Positions 15,853 through 23,964 of a stretch of 64,000 nucleotides of DNA are shown here, one piece after another. The notes beneath the pieces were generated by a model that was not told the DNA's origin, did not search any database, and saw only the letters and a program-made list of their open reading frames with translations. Source of the DNA: Pseudarthrobacter psychrotolerans (GTDB taxonomy: Bacteria; Actinomycetota; Actinomycetes; Actinomycetales; Micrococcaceae); assembly GCF_009911795.1 (NCBI RefSeq), contig NZ_CP047898.1, positions 496,001 through 560,000 on the forward strand. The letters are read 5' to 3'. Numbering within the stretch: position 1 is the first letter of the stretch; each line of letters opens with the position of its first letter. The translations under genes were made by a program, and so were the position numbers.

Positions 15853-17251
15853 CGTACGGGTTCGGGCGCAGGGACAGCGGGCGGATCTCGTACTCGTACT
15901 TGTACTCGATCCAGGTGTCGATCAGGTCCTGGGTGAACACGCCACCGGCCTGCAGGAACTCGTTGTCCTCGGCCAGGGCATCCAGTGCCTCTTCCAGCGA
16001 GCCCGGAGCCTTCGGGATGTCCTTGGCTTCCTCGGCGGGCAGCTCGTAGAGGTCCTTGTCGATCGGAGCCGGCGGTTCGATGCGGTTGCGGATGCCGTCA
16101 ATGCCGGCCATCAGCTGGGCAGCGAATGCCAGGTACGGGTTGGACGAGGGGTCCGGAGCGCGGAACTCGATGCGCTTGGCCTTGGGGTTGGAGCCCGTGA
16201 TGGGGATACGGATACCGGCGGAGCGGTTGCCCTGCGAGTACACCATGTTGACCGGAGCTTCGAAGCCCTTGACCAGGCGGCGGTAGGAGTTCACCGTCGG
16301 GTTGGTGAAGGCGAGGACGGCCGAGGAGTGCTTCAGCAGGCCGCCGATGTACCAGCGGGCCATGTCGGACAGGCCGGCGTAGCCCTTTTCGTCGTAGAAC
16401 AACGGCTCGCCGTTGGTCCACAGCGACTGGTGGCAGTGCATGCCCGAACCGTTGTCGCCGAAGACCGGCTTCGGCATAAAGGTCACGGACTTGCCCCAGG
16501 CGTCGGCCGTGTTCTTGACGACGTACTTGAACTTTTGCAGGTCGTCTGCCGCGTGCGTCAGGGTGGTGAACTTGTAGTTGATCTCAGCCTGGCCGGCGGA
16601 GCCTACCTCGTGGTGGCTGCGCTCGACCTCGAGGCCTGCCTCATCCAGGGCGATGCACATGGCATCGCGGAGGTCTGCCTGCTTGTCTGTGGGGGAAACG
16701 GGGAAGTAGCCGCCCTTGATGGGGGTCTTGTAACCGAGGTTTCCGCCTTCTTCTTCGCGGCCGGTGTTCCAGTGTGCTTCTTCGGAGTCGATCTTGTAGA
16801 AGCTGCCCTCGGGGGAGGACTGGTACTGGACGTTGTCGAAGACGAAGAATTCGGCTTCCGGCGCGAAGAATGCGGTGTCGGCGATGCCGGTGGAGGCGAG
16901 GTAGGCCTCAGCCTTCTCGGCCACGCCGCGGGGGTCGCGGTGGTACGGGTCTCCGGTGCGGGGGTTCACGATGGAGAAGTTCAGCGCAAGGGTCTTCTCC
17001 ATGCGGAAGGTGTCCAGGAATGCGGTGGTGACGTCCGGGATCAGCTGCATGTCGGATTCGGCGATGCCCTGGAAGCCGCGGATGGAGGAACCGTCGAAGA
17101 GCTGGCCGTTGATGAAGAAGTCCGCGTCGACGCTCTTTGCCGGCACGTTGAAGTGCTGCTGCACACCCGGGAGATCGGTGAAGCGGATATCGACGAATTT
17201 AATATCTTCGTCCTTGATGAACTTGAGGACTTCGTCCGCAGTCTTGAACAT
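15827..17251 (-). CDS. glnA1: Type I glutamine synthetase GlnA1
   Basis: A 474-aa enzyme, the main ammonia-assimilating glutamine synthetase and the longer of two in the window. Visible signatures include [11 protein letters not shown], the ATP-binding [25 protein letters not shown] and [17 protein letters not shown]. Tyr402 in DKDLYELP is in the position of the E. coli adenylylation site (Tyr397), making it the likely GlnE target. GGAG lies 6 bases before ATG 17251. The neighbouring RDD gene, DUF4191 gene and lipA-lipB match M. tuberculosis gene order around glnA1. The 3' end serves as an integration site, and upstream there is a perfect 23-bp inverted repeat. Confidence 0.96.
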   Translation of the reverse strand: MFKTADEVLKFIKDEDIKFVDIRFTDLPGVQQHFNVPAKSVDADFFINGQLFDGSSIRGFQGIAESDMQLIPDVTTAFLDTFRMEKTLALNFSIVNPRTGDPYHRDPRGVAEKAEAYLASTGIADTAFFAPEAEFFVFDNVQYQSSPEGSFYKIDSEEAHWNTGREEEGGNLGYKTPIKGGYFPVSPTDKQADLRDAMCIALDEAGLEVERSHHEVGSAGQAEINYKFTTLTHAADDLQKFKYVVKNTADAWGKSVTFMPKPVFGDNGSGMHCHQSLWTNGEPLFYDEKGYAGLSDMARWYIGGLLKHSSAVLAFTNPTVNSYRRLVKGFEAPVNMVYSQGNRSAGIRIPITGSNPKAKRIEFRAPDPSSNPYLAFAAQLMAGIDGIRNRIEPPAPIDKDLYELPAEEAKDIPKAPGSLEEALDALAEDNEFLQAGGVFTQDLIDTWIEYKYEYEIRPLSLRPNPYEFELYYGV

Positions 17252-17315
17252 CTATGCTCCTTACGCATATGTAATATCTGGCTGGCAAGCCAACTGATCC
17301 AGCGCAAACCGAAGG

Positions 17316-17338
17316 GCAGGGAAACCTGGTTTCCCTGC
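17316..17338. promoter_or_regulatory. Perfect 23-bp inverted repeat upstream of glnA1
   Basis: GCAGGGAAACC and GGTTTCCCTGC flank a single central T at 17327, about 65-87 bases before the glnA1 start. There is no T tract, so an operator is more likely than a terminator. The regulator is not known; nitrogen control (GlnR- or AmtR-like) is a natural hypothesis. Confidence 0.55.
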
Positions 17339-17415
17339 TTGGGAGGTATTGCTTGAAACTGCTATCAGCCTATGGACACGTCATTTCCCGTCAGTGTCCA
17401 CATTGTTTCGGGCAG

Positions 17416-17442
17416 GTTACAGAATTGTCCTGAACAGGTAAC
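17416..17442. promoter_or_regulatory. GTTAC-N17-GTAAC inverted repeat between glnA1 and the RDD gene
   Basis: The half-sites GTTAC (17416-17420) and GTAAC (17438-17442) are inverted and resemble GlnR half-sites, though the N17 spacing is unlike the usual box. Around it, TGTCCAC recurs at 17395 and 17452, the latter within CCACAGTGTGG. Several proteins may bind this divergent intergenic region. Confidence 0.35.
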
Positions 17443-17514
17443 GCTATCCGGTGTCCACAGTGTGGTCCAACGGTTTCCACTCTGTGGTCGGTGGTGAGTC
17501 GGTAAGCTTGGACG

Positions 17515-17952
17515 GTGGTAGATCGCAATGACATTGGTTCCTGGCTCAGCGGACCGGACACGTCCGGCATCTCAAAGTACCCGGGGGAGCGCCTGGGATT
17601 GCCGGAATCCGGTTCCGGCTCAATCGCCCGGGCGGGCAGGCGCATCCTTGCCATCGTCCTTGACTGGGGGATTGCCCTGCTGATCAGCAATTTCGCCTTT
17701 GGCGGTGACTCCTGGGCCACGTTGGCGGTTTTCGCGGCGGAACAGATGCTCCTCGTGGGCACGCTCGGCTACAGCATTGGCCATCGCGTGGCAGGGATCC
17801 ATGTGTTGCGCCTGGGCGGCGGCCCTGCGGGTCCGATGGCTGCCGTGGTGCGGTCATTACTGTTGTGCCTCGTGATTCCCGCGGTAATTTTTGATCCGGA
17901 CCAACGGGGTCTGCACGACAAGGCGATGAATACCATCCTCGTGCGGCGCTAG
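17515..17952 (+). CDS. RDD family membrane protein
   Basis: A 145-aa membrane protein with the RDD signature: GRRILAIVLDWGIALLIS (first helix, with R and D), a second helix near LAVFAAEQMLLVGTLGYSIGHRVAG, and RSLLLCLVIPAVIFDPDQRGLHDKAMNTILV at the end. The function of RDD proteins is generally unknown; transport has been suggested for some. A -10-like TAAGCT (17503-17508) ends 6 bases before the GTG start, so the transcript is probably leaderless. The place beside glnA1 is conserved in actinobacteria. Confidence 0.85.
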   Translation: MVDRNDIGSWLSGPDTSGISKYPGERLGLPESGSGSIARAGRRILAIVLDWGIALLISNFAFGGDSWATLAVFAAEQMLLVGTLGYSIGHRVAGIHVLRLGGGPAGPMAAVVRSLLLCLVIPAVIFDPDQRGLHDKAMNTILVRR

Positions 17953-18023
17953 CAGTAATCGGCGCCAGCAGTACCCAGGCACGCGGCGGCGCCGGCCGTA
18001 GGCCGGCACCTGACGGCGCGGGG

Positions 18024-18380
18024 CTAGACTCCCGCCGTTTCCTTTGCCGCGGCGGGAACGGCCGTGCGGGGCGTCAGGTAGCCGCGCTTTCCGGCCCAGC
18101 GTTCGAACGCGACCGTGGCGAACGGGAAAACCGCAGACAGTCCCGCGAACAGGGCAACCACGAAGGGCCACCGCTGGAGCCGCCACAGGGCGAGGGCGGC
18201 GATGCCGTAACCCACAAACAGCGCACCATGGATAGGCCCGGCGATCTCCACGCCCAGTTCAGTGGTCTTGGCGATCCACTTGAAGTACATGCCAGCCAGG
18301 AGCGCAGCCCAGCTGAAGCCTTCGGCAACCGCCAGGATGCGGAAGGCTCGGATAAGAAGGGTTCTCACGGGAATCGTCAT
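18024..18380 (-). CDS. DUF3817 family membrane protein
   Basis: A 118-aa protein with three predicted helices. ILAVAEGFSWAALLAGMYFKW and GPIHGALFVGYGIAALALW match the DUF3817 pattern (conserved Glu in the first helix and GPIHG before the second). The function is unknown. ATG 18380 is preferred over the upstream in-frame ATG 18398 because GGAAG precedes it by 7-8 bases and it starts with the usual short cytosolic end. Confidence 0.8.
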   Translation of the reverse strand: MTIPVRTLLIRAFRILAVAEGFSWAALLAGMYFKWIAKTTELGVEIAGPIHGALFVGYGIAALALWRLQRWPFVVALFAGLSAVFPFATVAFERWAGKRGYLTPRTAVPAAAKETAGV

Positions 18381-18433
18381 GTGGCTGCTTCCAATCAATG
18401 CGGCCGCCTGGTTGGCCGGCGTCCGGCAGACAA

Positions 18434-18474
18434 AAACCGCCCTGGTTCCGGCAAAGCCGGAACCAGGGCGGTTT
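18434..18474. terminator. Strong bidirectional terminator hairpin
   Basis: A perfect 19-bp stem (18434-18452 with 18456-18474) with an AAA loop, flanked by A and T runs. It ends the DUF4191 transcript 8 bases after its stop and insulates the DUF3817 gene. Confidence 0.9.
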
Positions 18475-18481
18475 AAGAGTC

Positions 18482-19234
18482 CTAGCGTCCGCGGTTGGGA
18501 CGCGCTTTGTAAGGGTCGATTCCCTTGGGAATCGGAAGGCGGTTGCCCAGCGAGGAAATGCGCTTGGACACCGCATTCACCTCAATCTTGGTCAGCTCGT
18601 TCTTGAGCTTGCCCATCTTCTTGGCTACCTGGCTGATGGGGACCTGGCCCTCGCCGCGGCCACTTTCGATCAGGTGGACCGTGACGTTGGGGAGGATGCG
18701 CGCAAGGCGCTTACGCTCCGCGTCGAGCATCGGCTTGACGCGGACGGTGGGGCCTTCGCTGACAAGGACAACGCCGGGACGGCCGACGGCGCGGAACACG
18801 GCGTCCTGGGTGCGCGGGTTAACGGCGACCGGCTGGTCTTCGGTGATCCAGCCGCGCTTAAGCGTGCCAAGCGCCGCGCCTGAGGCTCCGGGCTGGTTCT
18901 CGATCTGGGCGAATGCAGCGCGTTCGGCACGCCGGGAGAGGATCAGGGTGGCGCCGAGGAGGCCCAGCGGAATACCGATGAGCAGGCCGGTGATCCAGTT
19001 GTCCAGCCAAAAACCCACCAGGAAGCTGACAGCCACAACACCCAGGAACACCAGCAGCATCAGCCACGGGACCATGGGATCATGGCGGCGGGTCATGTTG
19101 AAGACCTCGCCGATCTGCTTGAGCCGGCTGGGCTTCTTGACCTTTGCTTCTTTTGGCTTGCGCGAGAAGAGGCCACGCTTCGGGGCGTCGGAGGCCGCCG
19201 GAGTGCTGTTACTGGAATCAGGGGAGTTCGCCAT
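18482..19234 (-). CDS. DUF4191 family membrane protein
   Basis: A 250-aa actinobacterial protein: a basic N-terminus with FSRKPKEAKVKKPSRLKQI, two close membrane helices (about 55-95), then a soluble domain with RGWITEDQPVAVNPRTQDAVFRAVGRPGVVLV and a basic end. The function is unknown. Its place between glnA1/RDD and lipA is conserved in M. tuberculosis (Rv2219). It is transcribed alone, between the hairpins at 18434 and 19261. Confidence 0.85.
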   Translation of the reverse strand: MANSPDSSNSTPAASDAPKRGLFSRKPKEAKVKKPSRLKQIGEVFNMTRRHDPMVPWLMLLVFLGVVAVSFLVGFWLDNWITGLLIGIPLGLLGATLILSRRAERAAFAQIENQPGASGAALGTLKRGWITEDQPVAVNPRTQDAVFRAVGRPGVVLVSEGPTVRVKPMLDAERKRLARILPNVTVHLIESGRGEGQVPISQVAKKMGKLKNELTKIEVNAVSKRISSLGNRLPIPKGIDPYKARPNRGR

Positions 19235-19260
19235 AGTTCCTCAATTCTACGTGATTTATG

Positions 19261-19304
19261 CCTGAGGGCCGGACGCCGGAGAATGTCCGGTGCCGGCCCT
19301 CAGG
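19261..19304. terminator. Terminator after lipA
   Basis: CCTGAGGGCCGG (19261-19272) pairs with CCGGCCCTCAGG (19293-19304), with a second short stem inside the loop. It lies 16 bases after the lipA stop on the minus strand. Confidence 0.65.
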
Positions 19305-19320
19305 GATATCAAACTACGGC

Positions 19321-20328
19321 TCAGGAATGGGCGGCGAGCAGTGAGCTGGCTTCCTGGCGGGTGCTGCCGGAGGATTCGATGTGGGCGAGGTGGGCGGGGA
19401 TTTCCCAGCCCTTCTTGCGCATCGCGGTGGCCCAGAGCCGGCCGGCCCGGTAGGAGGAGCGGACCAGCGGCCCGCTCATGACCCCGAGGAACCCGATCTC
19501 CTTGGCCTCGTCCTGGAGGTCCACGAATTCCTGCGGCTTGACCCAGCGGTCCACCGGCAGGTGCCGCTCGGAGGGGCGCAGGTACTGGGTGATGGTGATC
19601 AGGTCACAGCCGGCCTCGTGCAGGTCCCGCAGGGCCTCGGAGATCTCCTCACGGGTCTCGCCCATGCCCAGGATCAGGTTGGACTTGGTCACCATGCCCA
19701 GGTTCCGGCCCTGGGTGATGACATCCAGGGACCGGTCATACCGGAACGCCGGCCGGATCCGCTTGAAAATCCGGGGCACGGTCTCGACGTTGTGCGCGAA
19801 GACCTCCGGCTTGGAATCGCAGATCGCCTCGATGTGCTCGGGCTTGCCGGAGAAATCAGGGATCAACAGTTCGACGCCGGTGCCCGGGTTCAGCTCGTGG
19901 ATCTTCCTTACCGTCTCGGCGTACAGCCACACACCCTCATCCGCCAGGTCATCACGGGCAACACCGGTCACCGTGGCGTAGCGCAGCTGCATGGCCAAAA
20001 CCGACCGGGCCACCTTCGTGGGCTCGAACATGTCCACCGGGGACGGCTTGCCCGTATCGATCTGGCAGAAATCACAGCGCCTCGTGCATTCGGACCCGCC
20101 GATCAGGAACGTGGCTTCCTTGTCTTCCCAGCACTCAAAAATGTTCGGGCAGCCGGCCTCCTCACACACCGTGTGCAGGCCTTCCTTCTTAACCAGGTTC
20201 TTGAGCTGGACATACTCCGGACCCATCTGGACCTTCGCCTTGATCCACTCCGGCTTCCGCTCCACAGGTACTGCAGAGTTACGCTGCTCAACGCGCAGCA
20301 GCTTCCGGCCTTCTGGTGCCAGTGTCAC
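19321..20328 (-). CDS. lipA: Lipoyl synthase
   Basis: A 335-aa radical SAM enzyme that inserts two sulfurs into protein-bound octanoyl groups. Both iron-sulfur cluster motifs are present: C55, C60 and C66 ([12 protein letters not shown]) for the auxiliary cluster and C81, C85 and C88 (CTRRCDFC) for the SAM cluster. The conserved RSSYRAGR appears near the C-terminus. GTG 20328 overlaps the lipB stop (GTGA), so lipB-lipA are coupled. The lipoylated partner E2 and its E3 are encoded further right at 28753-31987. Confidence 0.96.
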   Translation of the reverse strand: MTLAPEGRKLLRVEQRNSAVPVERKPEWIKAKVQMGPEYVQLKNLVKKEGLHTVCEEAGCPNIFECWEDKEATFLIGGSECTRRCDFCQIDTGKPSPVDMFEPTKVARSVLAMQLRYATVTGVARDDLADEGVWLYAETVRKIHELNPGTGVELLIPDFSGKPEHIEAICDSKPEVFAHNVETVPRIFKRIRPAFRYDRSLDVITQGRNLGMVTKSNLILGMGETREEISEALRDLHEAGCDLITITQYLRPSERHLPVDRWVKPQEFVDLQDEAKEIGFLGVMSGPLVRSSYRAGRLWATAMRKKGWEIPAHLAHIESSGSTRQEASSLLAAHS

Positions 20329-20993
20329 AGGAGTGCTCCCTCGGGGCTTGAAACGAGTGCTTGTTCGTGCTTGCGAAATTCTTCCACGAACCGGTCCGCG
20401 ATATCGCTCGGGGCGATGTTCCTGCCGGTTTCGATGGACATTGTGGTGACGCTGGCGTCGGTGATGCCGCAGGCGATGATCTGGGCATAAGGCGCCAGAT
20501 CATTGTTGCAGTTAATGGCGACCCCGTGCATTGTGACCCCGTCCAGGACGCGGATGCCGATTGCTGCAATCTTCCGGTCCGGGCCTTTGCTGTCAGCGGT
20601 GATCCACACGCCGGCGCGTCCCTTGATGCGCTCGGCGTTGATGCCATAGTCAGCCATCACGGCGATCATGACCGCTTCGAGCCGCTCCACATAGTCGCGG
20701 ATGCCTGACCGGTTCTTCAGCTTGAGAATCGGATACGCGATCAGCTGGCCGGGGCCATGCCAGGTCAGCTTGCCGCCACGGTCCACCGCCACGACGGGCG
20801 TGCCGTCCAACGGGCGTTCGTGCTCTTCTGTGAGCTTGCCGGCTGTATAGACGGCGGCATGTTCAAGGATGAGGACAGTGCTGGGCGCCTCGGCCGCGAC
20901 GACCTTGCCGTGGATCCCGCGCTGCAGATCCCAGCCGCGCGTGTAGTCAACGAAATCCGGGGCGAGACCCACCTGTGAAAACTCAAGAGTCAT
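20325..20993 (-). CDS. lipB: Octanoyltransferase LipB
   Basis: A 222-aa enzyme that moves octanoate from acyl carrier protein to lipoyl domains. Visible are [19 protein letters not shown], the catalytic-lysine stretch [13 protein letters not shown] and the cysteine in [12 protein letters not shown]. It is the first gene of the lipB-lipA operon, overlapping lipA by four bases. ATG 20993 begins the conserved domain. Confidence 0.95.
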   Translation of the reverse strand: MTLEFSQVGLAPDFVDYTRGWDLQRGIHGKVVAAEAPSTVLILEHAAVYTAGKLTEEHERPLDGTPVVAVDRGGKLTWHGPGQLIAYPILKLKNRSGIRDYVERLEAVMIAVMADYGINAERIKGRAGVWITADSKGPDRKIAAIGIRVLDGVTMHGVAINCNNDLAPYAQIIACGITDASVTTMSIETGRNIAPSDIADRFVEEFRKHEQALVSSPEGALL

Positions 20994-21130
20994 GCCGTCC
21001 AGCTTAGACCCCGATCCGCGAGGGGTCCGGTTATAGTGTCGGACCTCTCATGCCCCCGGCGGATCCAGCGCGTGCCCGTGGCCTGTGGATAACTTCTGCG
21101 GGCATTCCCGGATTCCGCTAGACATGAGTC

Positions 21131-22942
21131 ATGGAAGATTTCACTGCCCCGGTGGTTCCAGGATTCCTGGTGGGCCGCGTGTTGGGCCGCGGCGGAAGTT
21201 CAACGGTGTGGCTGGTCACTGAAGAAGGGTCCGGCCGCGAGTTTGCCCTGAAATGCCTTGGCGATGGGCGCAGCGGGGTGCCCGGTCCCGGCGAAGGCAG
21301 GGAGCCCGGGGCTGACGCCGAGGAGGCCATCCGCCGTGAAATCCGAATTCTTTCTGTCCTCGACCACCAGCACCTCATCAAGGCCCACGACGCACTGCGT
21401 CTTCACCGGCCGGCCGGTTCCGAGCTGACGGACGGAGGGACTATAGGGCTGCTGCTGGATTACGCGCCCGGCGGTTCCCTCGGAGATCTGGTTGGCACCA
21501 GGGCCAAGCTCACCATCGGGGAGACGGTCACTGTGCTCACCCCCATTGCCCAGGTGCTTGGCTACTTGCACGGCCAGGGGTTCACCCACGGTGACGTATC
21601 GCCCGGGAACGTCCTCTTTACAGGTCATGGCAAACCAATGCTGTCCGACGTCGGCATCGCCAGGATGGTGGGTGATGTTTCAGCAGTGCCGGACCATGGC
21701 ACTCCGGGGTTTATGGATCCGGCACCTGTGGACGCCGTGAGAGCGGGGCTGCAGCCGGAACGCGACGTCTACTCGATGGCGGCGCTGGGGTGGTACTGCC
21801 TCACGGGCCAGCCGCCACGCCGCACTGCCGACCGCCCACCTCTCTCACTCCTGCTCCCTGACGTTCCAGCCGAGCTGGCCGCCGCCCTGGAGGCGGGCCT
21901 TAATGAGGATCGGCGGCTGCGGCCCACTGCTGTTGAGCTGGCGACGGCGGTTTACCGCAGTGCAGCGCCCCTGCCGGTGGACCTCGCCTCCTCGGTCCAC
22001 GCCACGGTCATCCCGCAGCTGCTGACGCGGCGCCGCGTCCCGGAACGTCCCGGCGGCGCGGCAGGTCACCGTCTCGGAGCCTGGCGGCGCCGGATCTCGA
22101 CGTCGCGCTGGTCCGGTCTGGTGGGGGCGCGGCAGGTCCTTCCGTTCCCGGCTGGGGAGGAAGCGGAGATGCCCCTGGTGCCCGCACCAAAGCTCCGCGC
22201 ACCAGAAGCCAGCGCACCAGAGACCGGCAGCGAGGCCGCACCGGCACCGACGGTCGCCGGTGAGAAGCCGGCGCCGCGCGGCAGGCATGCCGTGGAACCC
22301 GGCTTGTACGATCACCAACCAAACCCCGGCCGGACGCGTCGGACGGTGGCGTCGCAGAAGAATCGGGGCACCGTCCTGCTGGCGGTGGGAACCGGTGCCA
22401 TCGTGGCAGGCGCTATCTGGGCCGCCGGCGCCTTTGGGCCGGACGGGCCGTGGGTGGCGCCCGCCGGACCAGAGGCGGTGGCTGCCGCCTCTGGTGACGG
22501 GACCGGCGGATCGGCAGACGCGAAAGTCCCGGCCGCCGCCGTGGCCCAGCTGGACTCGGCAGATCCGCTTGAATCAGTCCGGGGACTGGCCGCCGTGAGG
22601 TCCCTGGCCTTTAGCTCCGGCCGGCTGGAGCTGCTGGACCTGGTTAATGCCCCGGGAACGGCGGCCGCCGCCGCGGATGCAGGCCTCAGGGCTGAGCTCC
22701 AGGTGTCGGGCCACGTCCTGGCCGGATTCACCAGTTCCGTATCGAACCTGCAGGTCGAGCCCGGCAGCCCATCCGGCCAGGTTGTTGTCAGTGTCACGTC
22801 CGCCACGTCGCCCTATGAGGAGCGGGACGCTTCCGGAAAAGTCGTGGCGGCGGGCACGCCGGTGGCGGCCCGGAACCTCCGGCTGGTGCTGGTCTCCGTT
22901 GACGGCCGCTGGCGGATTACGGACGTCCTGCCGGGGTCCTGA
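21131..22942 (+). CDS. Membrane-anchored Ser/Thr protein kinase-like protein with altered motifs
   Basis: A 603-aa protein: kinase-like domain (about 10-275), a Pro/Ala-rich linker, one membrane helix (about 410-435) and an extracellular C-terminal domain. The glycine loop GRGGSSTV, K41 in FALK and E69 are present. The catalytic loop, however, is HGDVSPGN rather than HRDxKxxN (G154 for R, S157 for K), and the DFG motif is DVG (173-175). The catalytic Asp155, Asn160 and Asp173 remain, so weak activity is possible, but a pseudokinase is equally plausible. The gene stands alone, transcribed away from lipB. The extracellular domain suggests sensing of an outside signal. Confidence 0.85.
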   Translation: MEDFTAPVVPGFLVGRVLGRGGSSTVWLVTEEGSGREFALKCLGDGRSGVPGPGEGREPGADAEEAIRREIRILSVLDHQHLIKAHDALRLHRPAGSELTDGGTIGLLLDYAPGGSLGDLVGTRAKLTIGETVTVLTPIAQVLGYLHGQGFTHGDVSPGNVLFTGHGKPMLSDVGIARMVGDVSAVPDHGTPGFMDPAPVDAVRAGLQPERDVYSMAALGWYCLTGQPPRRTADRPPLSLLLPDVPAELAAALEAGLNEDRRLRPTAVELATAVYRSAAPLPVDLASSVHATVIPQLLTRRRVPERPGGAAGHRLGAWRRRISTSRWSGLVGARQVLPFPAGEEAEMPLVPAPKLRAPEASAPETGSEAAPAPTVAGEKPAPRGRHAVEPGLYDHQPNPGRTRRTVASQKNRGTVLLAVGTGAIVAGAIWAAGAFGPDGPWVAPAGPEAVAAASGDGTGGSADAKVPAAAVAQLDSADPLESVRGLAAVRSLAFSSGRLELLDLVNAPGTAAAAADAGLRAELQVSGHVLAGFTSSVSNLQVEPGSPSGQVVVSVTSATSPYEERDASGKVVAAGTPVAARNLRLVLVSVDGRWRITDVLPGS

Positions 22943-22996
22943 CTGGTTGCCTCAGCACATTGCCTCGGCACGTTGGCTCAGCCCATTAACAAAGAC

Positions 22997-23890
22997 TCAG
23001 TGCTTGCCGGCCACCCAGGCAGCGCCCTCGGCCAGCGACGGGTGCTGCCACTGGAAGCCGGCGGCTTCAAGCACCGCCGGTTCCATCCGCTGGCTGGCCA
23101 GGATGAGTTCGTCGGCCAACTTCCACATGACCAGGCGCAGGGCCGGCGAAGGTACCCGGAAAAATGCCGGCCGGTGGAGCGCGGATGCCAACGCGCCGAT
23201 CAAGGCGTTCACGTCCGCGCTTTCGGGGGCGCACACATTGACCGGTCCGCGGATTCCGGCGCCCGCCAGGAAGAGGAAGGCGGCGGCGACGTCCGGCAAA
23301 GTGATCCACGACCAATACTGCCGGCCATTGCCCAGCGGACCGCCCACCCCGAGACGAAGCAGCGGCAGCAGCCGGCCCATGGAGCCGCCTGAACGGCTGA
23401 GCACAATCCCGGTACGGGTTGTCACCACGCCGACGCCGTCGGGCGCCTCATGGGCGGCGGCCTCCCACTCGACGCACAGGCGGGCCAGAATACCCGAGCC
23501 CGGCGACGCGCTCTCCCGCAGCTGGGCGGCACCCGAGTCGCCATAGTAGTTGGATCCCGACTGGCTGATAAGCGTCCGCGGCGGGTCGTCGAGTTTGCCC
23601 ATGGCGGCGGTCAGGGTTCTTGTGGCAGCCAACCGCGACGTCAGCAGCGTGTCGATCCGGTTGCGGGTCCAGGGCCTGTCCCCGATCCCGGCCCCGGCGA
23701 AGTTGATCACGGTGTCGGCGCCGGCCAGGGCTGCCGGATCCAGCCGGAGCGCTGCCGGGTCCCAGCGGATTTCGGCCGGGGACGCAGGCTCGCGTCGAAC
23801 GAGGGTTGTCACGTCGTGGCCGGCCTCTCGCAGCGTGGCGGACAAGTGGGTCCCGATCAGCCCTGAGGCCCCGGCGATGACGATGCGCAT
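22997..23890 (-). CDS. TIGR01777-type SDR family NAD(P)-dependent epimerase-like protein
   Basis: A 297-aa Rossmann-fold protein (extended SDR, SulA/YfcH type). The N-terminal GASGLIGTHL binds the cofactor; VINFAGAGIGDRPWTRNR and SGSNYYGD are family marks; DUF1731 forms the end (FRVPSPALRLVMWKLADELILASQRMEP). The usual catalytic tyrosine region is retained as NYYG. The substrate is unknown; a cell-division-linked role was suggested for relatives but is not clear. The neighbouring location near sucB and lipB is conserved in M. tuberculosis (Rv2216). Confidence 0.85.
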   Translation of the reverse strand: MRIVIAGASGLIGTHLSATLREAGHDVTTLVRREPASPAEIRWDPAALRLDPAALAGADTVINFAGAGIGDRPWTRNRIDTLLTSRLAATRTLTAAMGKLDDPPRTLISQSGSNYYGDSGAAQLRESASPGSGILARLCVEWEAAAHEAPDGVGVVTTRTGIVLSRSGGSMGRLLPLLRLGVGGPLGNGRQYWSWITLPDVAAAFLFLAGAGIRGPVNVCAPESADVNALIGALASALHRPAFFRVPSPALRLVMWKLADELILASQRMEPAVLEAAGFQWQHPSLAEGAAWVAGKH

Positions 23891-23952
23891 GATCCATCAC
23901 ACCACGGTCCGCTCGCCGCCGGTACCTCCCTCGGACGGTACCGGGAGTTGAC

Positions 23953-23958
23953 TATGAT
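23953..23958 (+). promoter_or_regulatory. -10 element for a leaderless tricorn gene
   Basis: TATGAT is close to the TATAAT consensus and ends 6 bases before the ATG at 23965. No Shine-Dalgarno is present, so the transcript probably starts at the ATG. Confidence 0.5.
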
Positions 23959-23964
23959 CGAACG

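Noticed and set aside
17991..18007. GCCGGCC/GGCCGGC hairpin after the RDD gene as a terminator
   Set aside because: Short stem, no T tract; such GC hairpins are common by chance in this genome.
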